Positions 54,174 through 64,000 of a DNA stretch of 64,000 bases are shown here, piece after piece. A model generated the notes under the pieces. It was not told the origin of the DNA, did not search any database, and worked only from the letters and a program-made list of their open reading frames with translations. Origin of the DNA: an uncultured Oscillospiraceae bacterium (GTDB lineage: Bacteria; Bacillota; Clostridia; Oscillospirales; Ruminococcaceae); NCBI GenBank assembly GCA_900547455.1, contig URGV01000010.1, forward strand, positions 1 through 64,000, given 5' to 3'. Numbering within the stretch: the first letter of the stretch is position 1; every line of letters starts with the position of its first letter. Position numbers and translations under genes: made by a program.

Positions 54174-54213
54174 AAAAGGAGGCTTCCGCAATTCCATGCG
54201 GAAGCCTCCTTTT
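54174..54213 (+). terminator. Intrinsic terminator, bidirectional
   Basis: A perfect 17-bp stem, AAAAGGAGGCTTCCGCA with TGCGGAAGCCTCCTTTT, loop ATTCCA, then T-runs. It serves rarA (+) and the convergent aldo/keto reductase operon (-). Confidence 0.92.
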
Positions 54214-54233
54214 TGTTTTTGGGGGTGAGCGTG

Positions 54234-55118
<885 letters not shown>

Positions 55119-55119
55119 T

Positions 55120-57172
<2,053 letters not shown>

Positions 57173-57255
57173 CGTTGTGTAGGCACCTTCCTTTCTGTTT
57201 TTTCTGTCTTTATTGTAGCTCTGTTTTCAAAAAAAGTACAATGCCGGTTGCGGAA

Positions 57256-57266
57256 TGTGCTATAAT
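57256..57266 (+). promoter_or_regulatory. Extended -10 promoter of the LysR gene
   Basis: TGTG-C-TATAAT on the + strand matches the TRTGN extended -10 consensus exactly, which explains the lack of a clear -35. About 35 bases upstream of the LysR start, in the 129-bp gap shared with the divergent esterase gene. Confidence 0.7.
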
Positions 57267-57301
57267 AAAAATGCATAGTAAAATGAAAGGAGCCCTGACC
57301 G

Positions 57302-58159
57302 ATGCTGGAACTTTATCAACTGGTGCAGCTGCTGGCCATCGCCGAGTGCGGGAGCATCTCCAAAGCGGCCGAACAGCTGCACCTCTCGCAGCCTGCCCTG
57401 AGCCGCTCGATGCAAAAGCTGGAGGAGGAGCTGCAGGTAACCCTGTTTGACCGGCAGAAGAACAAAATCACCCTCAACAAAAACGGCAGGCTTGCCGTTG
57501 AGCAGGCCCGCCGGGTGGTGGAACAGGCGCAGAACCTGGTGGACCAGGTGCGTGCGTTCGACCGCAGCCAGCGCACCATCTCGATCGGCTGCTGCGCGCC
57601 AGCCCCTTTGGTGGAGCTGGTCTCGCTGGTCTCGCAGCTGTATCCGGAAATGGCCATCTCCTCCGAGATGAAGGACAATCAGCTTCTGCTGGACGGCCTC
57701 AGGAACAACCTCTATCAGATGATTGTCCTGCCCTACCCGGTGGAGGACCCCGACTTGCTCTGTTTTGTGTCTGGGGAAGAACGCCTTTTCTTCTCTTTGC
57801 CGCCGGCCCATCCGCTCTCCGGCGCAAAGGAGCTTTCCTTCCAGGACATTGACGGCGAGAGCGTGCTGCTGTTCTCCCAGATTGGCTTTTGGCGGGAGGT
57901 CTGCCGGCAGAAGATGCCCCTCACCCGCACCCTTGTCCAGACCGAGCAGGAGGATTTTGACGAGCTGGTGCAGGCTTCCGCCCTTCCCTGCTTTTCTTCA
58001 GACTGGGCAATCCGGCAGTACGGCAAGCCGCAAAACCGCATTGTCATCCCCATTTCTGACCCAGAGGGCACCGCAGTCTATCACTTTCTGTGCAGGCGGG
58101 AGGATAGAAGAAAGTTTTCGCCGCTGATCGGGCGCCTTCAGCGGCGGAAAAAAAGCTGA
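57302..58159 (+). CDS. LysR family transcriptional regulator
   Basis: A 285-residue regulator. The N-terminal winged HTH (SISKAAEQLHLSQPALSRSM) and linker helix are followed by a periplasmic-binding-like effector domain (about residues 90-280). The ATG at 57302 follows AAAGGAGC. Divergent from the lipoprotein esterase/aldo-keto reductase operon, the usual position of a LysR protein relative to its target. The effector is unknown. Confidence 0.92.
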   Translation: MLELYQLVQLLAIAECGSISKAAEQLHLSQPALSRSMQKLEEELQVTLFDRQKNKITLNKNGRLAVEQARRVVEQAQNLVDQVRAFDRSQRTISIGCCAPAPLVELVSLVSQLYPEMAISSEMKDNQLLLDGLRNNLYQMIVLPYPVEDPDLLCFVSGEERLFFSLPPAHPLSGAKELSFQDIDGESVLLFSQIGFWREVCRQKMPLTRTLVQTEQEDFDELVQASALPCFSSDWAIRQYGKPQNRIVIPISDPEGTAVYHFLCRREDRRKFSPLIGRLQRRKKS

Positions 58160-58164
58160 AAAGC

Positions 58165-58196
58165 AAAAACCGGAAGGAAAAATCCTTCCGGTTTTT
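58165..58196 (+). terminator. Intrinsic terminator, bidirectional
   Basis: A 14-bp perfect stem, AAAAACCGGAAGGA with TCCTTCCGGTTTTT, loop AAAA. It ends the LysR transcript and, on the other strand, the thiT transcript. Confidence 0.9.
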
Positions 58197-58260
58197 GGTT
58201 AGCCAAATATACAATCCATCTTTTGAGATACAGGAATCCGAACAAAATTGTCCGGACCGA

Positions 58261-58950
58261 TTATTGCTGCATGTCCTTTTTGTCCAGCAGCCGCGGCATC
58301 GCCTTGGTGATCAGGAAGCCGACCACTGCGGTGATGACCACCTCCGGCAGCAGGAAGGAGAGGTTATAGATCAGCGAGTAGATGACGTACAGCGACTGAC
58401 CCGGGAACATATCGACCAGCGTCTGGCCCCATGCGAAGAAGCCCTCCTGGGTGAAGAACCACTCGCCCCAGATGCCAAAGAAGATGGCGCCGGAGATGAC
58501 GTGCGCGATATATCGGAACAGGCCAGCTGTCAGGATGCCGCAGACCAGCGACAGCTGTTTATTTTTGATCCTGTTGCGGAAGATGCCACCGAAGCCCAGC
58601 ACGGTGAAGGCGATGATGTAGTCCAGCAAAAAGATGCCGAAGGAGGCCAGCAGCGGGCTGCCCGAGAAAAATCCGCCGTTAAAGACGCCGTTTTCCACGC
58701 CGAGAGAGGCCGCGCTGAAGGTTCCCTCAGCGATGCCCTGGATGCCCTGAATCAGGCTGAAGGCAAAGGCGGTCACCAGACCCCACTTGGTGCCATAGCG
58801 GTAGGCAGCCAGAATCACCGGCAGCATGCAGCAGGCGGTGATGGAGCCGCCGAACGGCAGACGGAAGATGATGATGAACGACAGGATTGTAGACAGGGCG
58901 ATCATCAGCGCGCTTTCTACCAGGCGCTTTGTTTTGAAAGATTGAGTCAT
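58261..58950 (-). CDS. thiT: Energy-coupled thiamine transporter ThiT
   Basis: A 229-residue S component of an ECF vitamin transporter with six membrane segments. Family marks include LVESALMIALSTILS at the start, a tryptophan-rich ligand loop (GEWFFTQEGFFAWG) and SLIYNLSFLLPE near the end. The ATG at 58950 has AAGGAGGAG upstream; longer frames read through the riboswitch. A TPP riboswitch lies in the leader, directly supporting thiamine as substrate. The ECF energising module is not in the window. Confidence 0.94.
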   Translation of the reverse strand: MTQSFKTKRLVESALMIALSTILSFIIIFRLPFGGSITACCMLPVILAAYRYGTKWGLVTAFAFSLIQGIQGIAEGTFSAASLGVENGVFNGGFFSGSPLLASFGIFLLDYIIAFTVLGFGGIFRNRIKNKQLSLVCGILTAGLFRYIAHVISGAIFFGIWGEWFFTQEGFFAWGQTLVDMFPGQSLYVIYSLIYNLSFLLPEVVITAVVGFLITKAMPRLLDKKDMQQ

Positions 58951-59021
58951 AAGATTACTCCTCCTTAAAAAATAAAAAATGCCGCCCCGGATACATGGAC
59001 GACAGAAAGCAAATCTTATGA

Positions 59022-59115
59022 CAGATCCCTCCGCCGGCATTACCCGGATCAGGTTCAGGGTTTAAAGGCCCATCCGCCTTATTCTCAGCCGCTGGTCTTG
59101 GTGCAGCACCCCTTC
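59022..59115 (-). ncRNA. TPP riboswitch (THI element)
   Basis: Read on the minus strand the leader contains GGGGTGC at the 5' side, then GGCTGAGA, then ACCCTGAACCTGATCCGGGT and a closing GCCGGCGGAGGG: the conserved order of the thiamine pyrophosphate aptamer. It lies about 70 bases ahead of the thiT start. A CCGGGG-type stretch and T-rich segment before the ribosome site could form the off-state, but the expression platform was not resolved. Confidence 0.95.
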
Positions 59116-59222
59116 TTGTTGTAAGCGCACTTAGTTTAGCAGACTTTTTTCGATTTGTCAAGCTCCATTTCGGTAAAGGTGGGCAAGAAAGGAAGGAATT
59201 TGACATAAAAATTGCACAAAAA

Positions 59223-59269
59223 GAAAAGCCTTCGGGATTCAAATCCTTTCAAATCCCGGAGGCTTTTCT
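59223..59269 (-). terminator. Intrinsic terminator
   Basis: GAAAAGCCTTCGGGATT pairs with AATCCCGGAGGCTTTTC (one T/G wobble) around a short A/T-rich loop. On the minus strand it is followed by TTTTT. It ends the phosphatase transcript before the thiT leader. Confidence 0.85.
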
Positions 59270-59294
59270 CTGTGGCGGAGAGGGGTTTGCCCCG

Positions 59295-60071
59295 CTACTT
59301 TAAAACGCTTTTTCCTTCCCACTCCCGAACCATTGGGAGGCCCATCAAATCTGCGATGGTCGGAGTGAGGTCCAACAGCGTCAAATTCTGCAGTTGCCTG
59401 CCGCCCTCGAACCCCTTTCCCCAGAAGAACATCGGGATGGTCATGTCCTCCGGACTGTCTGTTCCGTGGGTGCGGTCGTGGCCGCCGTGATCTGCTGTCA
59501 CCAGAATGTGATACCGCTCCTTCGCTGCCTCGAACACCTTTTGTACGCATCCGACCGCGTTCGCCAGCTGTTTTAAGTATTCCGGCGTCATCCATCCGTG
59601 GTCGTGGCCGCCCTTGTCATCGGTCTCCACCATGTAGAGGTAGACAAAATCCGGCTCCCGCGCCTGAATCAGACGAATGGCACAATCGGTGAGGGCGGCG
59701 TCCGTGTTTTCCTCCGCATAGGCGTCGATCAGAGTCGTATACTTCATCGTTTCGGAACGCCACACATGGCGCATTGTCTCCCAGTTGTAGAAAGCTGCAT
59801 TGATCTTCCCCGCTTCTGCCAGGGACTCAGCCAGCCCCTTCACCGGCCTGACCGGTGGAGTATAGAGATTGGTAAAGATGCCGTGCCGGGTTGGCGGCAC
59901 ACTGTAGAAGATGGATGTGTGGCAGGGCAGCGTAATCGACGGGGAAACTGAGCGCGCTGTCAGGGTGTAGCTCCACTCCTTCAGCATCTGCTGTGCAAAA
60001 GGATGGCCGCACTGCAAAAATCCATCCGGCCGCATCCCATCAATCGAAATTAAAATAACCTTATTGTCCAT
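59295..60071 (-). CDS. Alkaline phosphatase-superfamily hydrolase (nucleotide pyrophosphatase/phosphodiesterase-like)
   Basis: A 258-residue metal-dependent hydrolase without signal peptide. Metal ligand Asp10 is in ISIDGMRPDG, the nucleophile region is SPSITLPCHTSIF (Thr), and later ligands are in VETDDKGGHDHGW and VTADHGGHDRTHG. The size and pattern fit phosphodiesterase/NPP-type proteins; the substrate is unknown. GGAGGAAG precedes the ATG at 60071. Confidence 0.85.
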   Translation of the reverse strand: MDNKVILISIDGMRPDGFLQCGHPFAQQMLKEWSYTLTARSVSPSITLPCHTSIFYSVPPTRHGIFTNLYTPPVRPVKGLAESLAEAGKINAAFYNWETMRHVWRSETMKYTTLIDAYAEENTDAALTDCAIRLIQAREPDFVYLYMVETDDKGGHDHGWMTPEYLKQLANAVGCVQKVFEAAKERYHILVTADHGGHDRTHGTDSPEDMTIPMFFWGKGFEGGRQLQNLTLLDLTPTIADLMGLPMVREWEGKSVLK

Positions 60072-60350
60072 GTCTTCCTCCTTTTGCAGGCAACATCTTG
60101 CCCGCCGCTTTATCTTGGTATCTCCATTATCCCACGGTTTTGCAGAAAGTCAATGACTTTAGAGGAAGATTTTTGCAGACGGAACAGGCAGCTCTAATGG
60201 CAAAAAATCACTAAAGCATTCTGGTTCTTCCATTTTATCACACCAAAACGTTCTAAAGTTGGTTTCACTGCAGTGCCGAAATGCAGTTCATGGGCAACCT
60301 ACAATAAAAATGCAGCTTCCATAGACCATTGAAAGATTTTGCATAAAAAA

Positions 60351-60378
60351 TTGCAGGAATTTAGAAAAAATCCTGCAA
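60351..60378. promoter_or_regulatory. Inverted repeat upstream of the RpiR promoter
   Basis: TTGCAGGA (60351-60358) and TCCTGCAA (60371-60378), 12 bases apart, end seven bases before the -35 box. The position suits an operator for the RpiR-type regulator itself. A terminator is less likely because no gene ends here. Confidence 0.5.
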
Positions 60379-60384
60379 TTTTCC

Positions 60385-60413
60385 TTGATTTTTTTGTAGA
60401 ATCAGGCTACAAT
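60385..60413 (+). promoter_or_regulatory. Promoter of the RpiR-flavoprotein operon
   Basis: TTGATT (60385-60390), 17-bp spacer and TACAAT (60408-60413), 85 bases before the gene start. Both boxes are near consensus. Confidence 0.75.
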
Positions 60414-60497
60414 AAAAGTTGCCAACAGAAAAAATGAAGCTTTTCTGTCATTTGAGGGATCGGACCCTGCATTTTTTTACGGAAGGAGACTGCTGTG

Positions 60498-61388
60498 ATG
60501 AATTTGGATTTACTCGAGCAGATCAGGGCGCGGCTTCCCCAGTTTTCCAAAGCGCAGAAGCGCATTGCCCACTACATTTTGGAGCATTATGAAAAAGCCG
60601 CCTTTATGACCGCTGCCCGCATCGGTTCCACCATCGGCGTCAGCGAATCCACCGTCGTCCGCTTTGCCGCCGAGGTTGGCTGCGACGGCTATCCCCAGCT
60701 GCAAAAAGCCCTGCAGGAGATCATCCGCAACCGCCTGACCTCGGTGCAGCGCATGGAGATCACCAGCGACCAGATCGACCGCGGCAACGTCATCAGCAAG
60801 GTGCTTTCGATGGACATCGAGCGCATCAAGCACACCATGGAGGAGCTGGACACCCAGAGCTTTGACCTAGCGGTGCAGAAGATCATCCACGCCCGCCGCA
60901 TCTATATCATCGGCGTGCGCAGCGCGGCCTCGCTGGCCAGCTTTCTGCAGTTTTATTTCAACCACATCTTTGACAGCGTCATCCTCATCAACACCTCCAG
61001 CACCAGCGAGATGTTTGAACAGCTGTTCCGCATCAGCGACCAGGATGTGCTGATCTCCATCAGCTTTCCCCGCTACTCCCAGCGCACCCTGAAGGCCGCA
61101 AAGTACGCGCGGGAAAAGGGGGCGGACGTCATCGCCCTGACCGACTCGGTCTCCTCCCCGCTGTATTCGGTGGCCAACATCAGCCTGCTGGCGCGCAGCG
61201 ACATGGCCTCGTTTGTCGACTCGCTGGTGGCGCCGCTGAGCGTGCTCAACGCCCTGGCTGTGGCGGTCGGCCTGGAAAAGCAGGATGAGATCCGCCAGAC
61301 CTATGCCCAGCTGGAGCGCATCTGGGATCAATACAACGTCTATGAAAAGGTGGAGGAATCTGCAATCGATGAAGAACAACCACAGTAA
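60498..61388 (+). CDS. MurR/RpiR family transcriptional regulator
   Basis: A 296-residue regulator with an N-terminal HTH_6 domain (FSKAQKRIAHYILEHYEKAAF, then GVSESTVVRFAAEVGCDGYP) and a SIS sugar-phosphate-binding domain (about residues 115-260; RRIYIIGVRSAASLA). Such proteins sense phosphosugars. AAGGAGA precedes the ATG at 60498. The flavoprotein gene begins inside its 3' end, so they form one operon, an unusual pairing that gives no clear hint of the effector. Confidence 0.9.
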   Translation: MNLDLLEQIRARLPQFSKAQKRIAHYILEHYEKAAFMTAARIGSTIGVSESTVVRFAAEVGCDGYPQLQKALQEIIRNRLTSVQRMEITSDQIDRGNVISKVLSMDIERIKHTMEELDTQSFDLAVQKIIHARRIYIIGVRSAASLASFLQFYFNHIFDSVILINTSSTSEMFEQLFRISDQDVLISISFPRYSQRTLKAAKYAREKGADVIALTDSVSSPLYSVANISLLARSDMASFVDSLVAPLSVLNALAVAVGLEKQDEIRQTYAQLERIWDQYNVYEKVEESAIDEEQPQ

Positions 61389-62646
61389 CGCCCGGACCGT
61401 CCTGATTATCGGCGCGGGAGCCGCCGGGCTGATGGCCGGCATCCGGGCCGCCGAAAAGGACCCGAACCGGCAGGTTTTGATCGCCGAGCGGATGGAGCGC
61501 CCCGGCCGCAAGCTGCTGATTACCGGCAAGGGCCGCTGCAACGTCACCAACTGCTGCACCATCGAGGAGTTTATGCCCAACGTGCTGACCAACCCCCGCT
61601 TCCTCTACAGCTCGCTCAACGCGCTGAGCCCCTACGAGGTGATGGGTTTTTTTGAGGAGTGCGGCGTCCCCTTAAAGGTGGAGCGCGGCGAGCGGGTCTT
61701 CCCCGTCTCCGACCACTCCTCCGACATTGTCAATGCGCTGGTGCAGAAAGCTAAAGACAGCGGCTGCCGATTCCTTTACAACTGCCGTATCAAGGAGCTG
61801 CTGCTCGAGCAGACCGATGACGGCCAGACAGTGCGCGGCGCGCTGACCGAAGGCGGGGAAAAGATTTTGGCGGACGCAGTCATCGTCGCCACCGGAGGCA
61901 AGAGCTACCCCGCCACCGGCTCGACCGGGGACGGCTACCAGCTGGCGCGCCAGGCCGGACACCGGGTGACGCCGCTGCGCCCCTCGCTGATTCCGCTTGT
62001 CTGCAAGGAAAAATACTGCCGGGACATGATGGGGCTTTCCTTAAAAAATGTCACCCTGCGCGTGGTGGATACCCAGAGCAGCAAGGAGGTCTTTTCCGAG
62101 CTGGGAGAGATGCTGTTCACCCACTTCGGCGTCTCCGGGCCGCTGGTGCTAAGCGCAAGCTGCCACATGCAGCCGGACAAAAACGGCTCGCTGGAACGCT
62201 ACCGGCTGTACATCGACTGGAAGCCCGCCTTAAGCATCCAGCAGCTGGACGCCCGCATCCTGCGCGACTTTGAGCAGTTCATCAACAAGGACTTCATCAA
62301 CTCGCTGGGGCAGCTGCTGCCGCGCAAGGCCATCCAGCCGGTCGCCAAGCTCAGCGGCATCCCCTTCGAGACCAAAATCAACCAGATCACCCGCGAGCAG
62401 CGGCTGGGGCTGGTGGAGCTGATCAAGGCCATGCCCATCACACCGGTTGCCTTCCGCCCCATCGAGGAGGCGATCGTCACTGCAGGCGGAGTGGACGTCG
62501 CGCAGATCAACCCAAAAACGATGGAGTCCAAACTTGTCTCCGGCTTATACTTTGCCGGCGAGCTGCTGGATGTAGACGGCTATACCGGCGGCTTTAATCT
62601 GCAGATCGCCTTTTCCACCGGCTACGCCGCCGGGCAGGCCGTCTAG
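61369..62646 (+). CDS. HI0933/BaiN-like NAD(P)/FAD-dependent oxidoreductase
   Basis: A 425-residue flavoprotein. The dinucleotide loop GAGAAG is near residues 15-20, followed by the family block GRKLLITGKGRCNVTN, a second FAD block VIVATGGKSYPATGSTGDGY and the C-terminal TAGGVDVAQINPKTMES and GELLDVDGYTGGFNLQ. The ATG at 61369 overlaps the RpiR gene by 20 bases, with GGAGG upstream. The family includes BaiN of bile acid metabolism, but most members have no assigned substrate. Confidence 0.9.
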   Translation: MKNNHSNARTVLIIGAGAAGLMAGIRAAEKDPNRQVLIAERMERPGRKLLITGKGRCNVTNCCTIEEFMPNVLTNPRFLYSSLNALSPYEVMGFFEECGVPLKVERGERVFPVSDHSSDIVNALVQKAKDSGCRFLYNCRIKELLLEQTDDGQTVRGALTEGGEKILADAVIVATGGKSYPATGSTGDGYQLARQAGHRVTPLRPSLIPLVCKEKYCRDMMGLSLKNVTLRVVDTQSSKEVFSELGEMLFTHFGVSGPLVLSASCHMQPDKNGSLERYRLYIDWKPALSIQQLDARILRDFEQFINKDFINSLGQLLPRKAIQPVAKLSGIPFETKINQITREQRLGLVELIKAMPITPVAFRPIEEAIVTAGGVDVAQINPKTMESKLVSGLYFAGELLDVDGYTGGFNLQIAFSTGYAAGQAV

Positions 62647-62663
62647 CATGGCGGGGCGCACAA

Positions 62664-63161
62664 ATGAAGAATAAACAACTGCTTCCCTTCCTGCCCCTGA
62701 TTGGATTTCTGGCCTGCGACCTGATTGCGGTTTTGCTGGGAGTTTTCTTTTCCCTTTCGCTGCGCTCAGCCCCAACGCTGTTCTGCGTATGGGGGAGCTT
62801 TTTGGCACTGCTGCTAGCAGGCGGATACGCCTTCCGGCAGCTTTGGAGGCATCTGCGGCGAACCGCTGTAAAGGTATTAAGTGTTTTTGCTGCGATACCG
62901 CTGGCCGGTGCGGCAGGTGTGATAGGGCTTTATCTGTTTGTTTTTGGCCTGTTCGGCTATATGCCGGAGCACGTTGTGGAGCAAAACGGCCAGCCAATGC
63001 TGGCCCGGGTGAACAGCTTTCTGGATGAAAGCGTTTCCTTTTACGAATACAAAGGCCCTCTGTTTTACGGCAGGCAGCTCGGAGTTGCTTACTACGGAAG
63101 CGGCTCCGGCGACCCGATTGCCGAAGGGCAGGAGCCGCGGTCTGTCCTCTTTTTTGAATAG
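62664..63161 (+). CDS. Hypothetical membrane protein
   Basis: A 165-residue protein with three membrane segments (about residues 7-30, 38-58 and 70-95) and a C-terminal soluble stretch of about 65 residues. Not recognised. It starts 18 bases after the flavoprotein gene and may share its transcript. The ribosome site before the ATG at 62664 is weak (GCGGGGCG). Confidence 0.65.
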   Translation: MKNKQLLPFLPLIGFLACDLIAVLLGVFFSLSLRSAPTLFCVWGSFLALLLAGGYAFRQLWRHLRRTAVKVLSVFAAIPLAGAAGVIGLYLFVFGLFGYMPEHVVEQNGQPMLARVNSFLDESVSFYEYKGPLFYGRQLGVAYYGSGSGDPIAEGQEPRSVLFFE

Positions 63162-63334
63162 ACGCCCGGCTTTTCCGTTTTCCTCATCTTCTGTCAGGAC
63201 TGATAAAAGCATCCACTTTCTTTTTTGCGAAAAATATCTTGTTTTTTTGCAAAAACGTGATAAGATAATATCTGGTTTTATTTTGGGGCAGGGCCCGGCG
63301 GGGCTTTGTCCTGTCATTTTGAGGTGGATACGAT

Positions 63335-64000
63335 ATGAATTTTCCGATTGCGATTTTGCTTTTCTGCACCATGTGCGGCCTGGTGGACAAGATCATCGGC
63401 GGCCGCTTTGGCCTTGCCGAGGAGTTTGACCGCGGCATGACCATGATGGGCTCCCTGTCCCTGACAATGGCTGGAATCTACTGCTTTGCCGTCATGCTGG
63501 GGCGGGCGCTCGCCGCCATTCTGCAGACGGTGTCGCTGCCGTTTGACCCCACCATTCTGGTCAGCAGTGTGCTCGCGGTGGACATGGGCGCTTACTCGAT
63601 TGCCGATACCCTCTGCACTGACCCGGCGCAGAAAATTTTCTCCGGCGTGCTGCTGGCATCGACCCTAGGCTGCACCATCTCCTTCTCGCTGCCTATCGCT
63701 TTGGGAAGCGTGCCGTCCAAGGATTCCAAAACGCTGATGACCGGCATGGTGTACGGCATCATCGCAACCCCCGCCGCGCTGATTGTCGGCGGGCTGATGG
63801 CCGGGATGGGCCTGTCCGACTTTTTCACCCGCCTGCTGCCGGTTGTTGTCATCTGCGCCGTGCTGGGACTGTGCATCTTCTACGGCGGAGAACGGGCGGT
63901 CGGCGTCTTCCAGAAGGTCGGCAAGGGCATCAACATCCTGGCAATTGTGCTGTTTGCGCTGGTGGTTGTGCAGATCTTTTTCGACACCCCGCAGATTCAG
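63335..64000 (+). CDS. eutH: Ethanolamine permease EutH, N-terminal part
   Basis: An open frame of 222 codons runs off the window. It encodes a polytopic membrane protein with EutH features: the N-terminal FPIAILLFCTMCGLVDKIIG, GRFGLAEEFDRGMTMMGSL, and ILVSSVLAVDMGAYSIAD. EutH imports ethanolamine for the eut pathway, which cleaves it to acetaldehyde and ammonia. GAGGTGG precedes the ATG at 63335. No other eut gene is visible on this side, so it may start a locus or be a stand-alone transporter. Confidence 0.87.
   Translation, partial: MNFPIAILLFCTMCGLVDKIIGGRFGLAEEFDRGMTMMGSLSLTMAGIYCFAVMLGRALAAILQTVSLPFDPTILVSSVLAVDMGAYSIADTLCTDPAQKIFSGVLLASTLGCTISFSLPIALGSVPSKDSKTLMTGMVYGIIATPAALIVGGLMAGMGLSDFFTRLLPVVVICAVLGLCIFYGGERAVGVFQKVGKGINILAIVLFALVVVQIFFDTPQIQ

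Larger units (their letters stand above)
60072..60497. other. 426-bp divergent intergenic region
   Basis: No supported gene. It holds the leader of the hydrolase gene on the left and the promoter plus inverted repeat of the RpiR gene on the right. The motif CTACAATAAAA occurs twice (near 60298 and 60406), the second as the RpiR -10 box. Confidence 0.5.

Noticed and set aside
58955-59242. A 95-codon minus-strand frame upstream of thiT
   Set aside because: It lies over the TPP riboswitch, has no ribosome site and no protein family features.

Overview
The window comes from a spore-forming, anaerobic Clostridia-type Firmicute, probably Oscillospirales/Ruminococcaceae-like. The evidence is a division and wall cluster whose MurE carries the meso-DAP signature DNPR, a gerA-gerB-gerC spore germination operon, an oxygen-sensitive double-cubane reductase with its activator, strong AGGAGG ribosome sites, and moderately GC-rich chromosomal DNA. 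Taxonomy is inference; no rRNA gene is present.

Positions 1 to about 21,600 belong to an integrative conjugative element of the Tn1549/CTn type. Almost all genes are on the minus strand. Read in the direction of transcription (right to left) they are: a sigma-like regulator, an excisionase-like HTH protein, an AT-rich restriction-modification cassette (controller, C5 methylase, PD-(D/E)xK-type nuclease, OLD-like ATPase/TOPRIM nuclease), a hairpin-rich oriT region with a MobQ nic core, DUF3847, a MobA/MobL relaxase, a TnpW-like protein and a truncated serine recombinase. Then follow small conserved element proteins, a DUF6017-type replication-like protein with an internal 15-bp repeat array, PcfB, the VirD4 coupling ATPase, two identical Maff2 proteins, VirB6/TrbL, an MT-A70 methylase, PrgI, VirB4, a second DNA methylase and the start of a wall-hydrolase protein that leaves the window. 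The most striking feature is a 351-nt insertion in virB4 (3094-3444). It has the boundaries and several predicted helices of a group I intron, and its removal restores the VirB4 frame exactly.

Positions 21,849-37,521 hold the dcw cluster on the minus strand: mraZ-rsmH-ftsL-PBP-murE-murF-mraY-ftsW-murG-murA-divIB-ftsZ. An mraZ promoter with three 10-bp MraZ boxes heads it. murD and murC are absent from the cluster. The mobile element lies just downstream of ftsZ.

Positions 38,005-64,000 are chromosomal genes in short operons, many separated by perfect hairpin terminators. They include the double-cubane reductase and activase pair, a wall amidase, MYG1, the ger operon, a YetF-like membrane protein, nrdR, a HAD phosphatase, rarA, two tandem aldo/keto reductases with a lipoprotein esterase and a divergent LysR regulator, a TPP-riboswitch-controlled thiamine transporter (thiT), an alkaline-phosphatase-fold hydrolase, an RpiR regulator with a flavoprotein, and the start of eutH.

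No CRISPR array, tRNA, rRNA or complete insertion sequence was seen.
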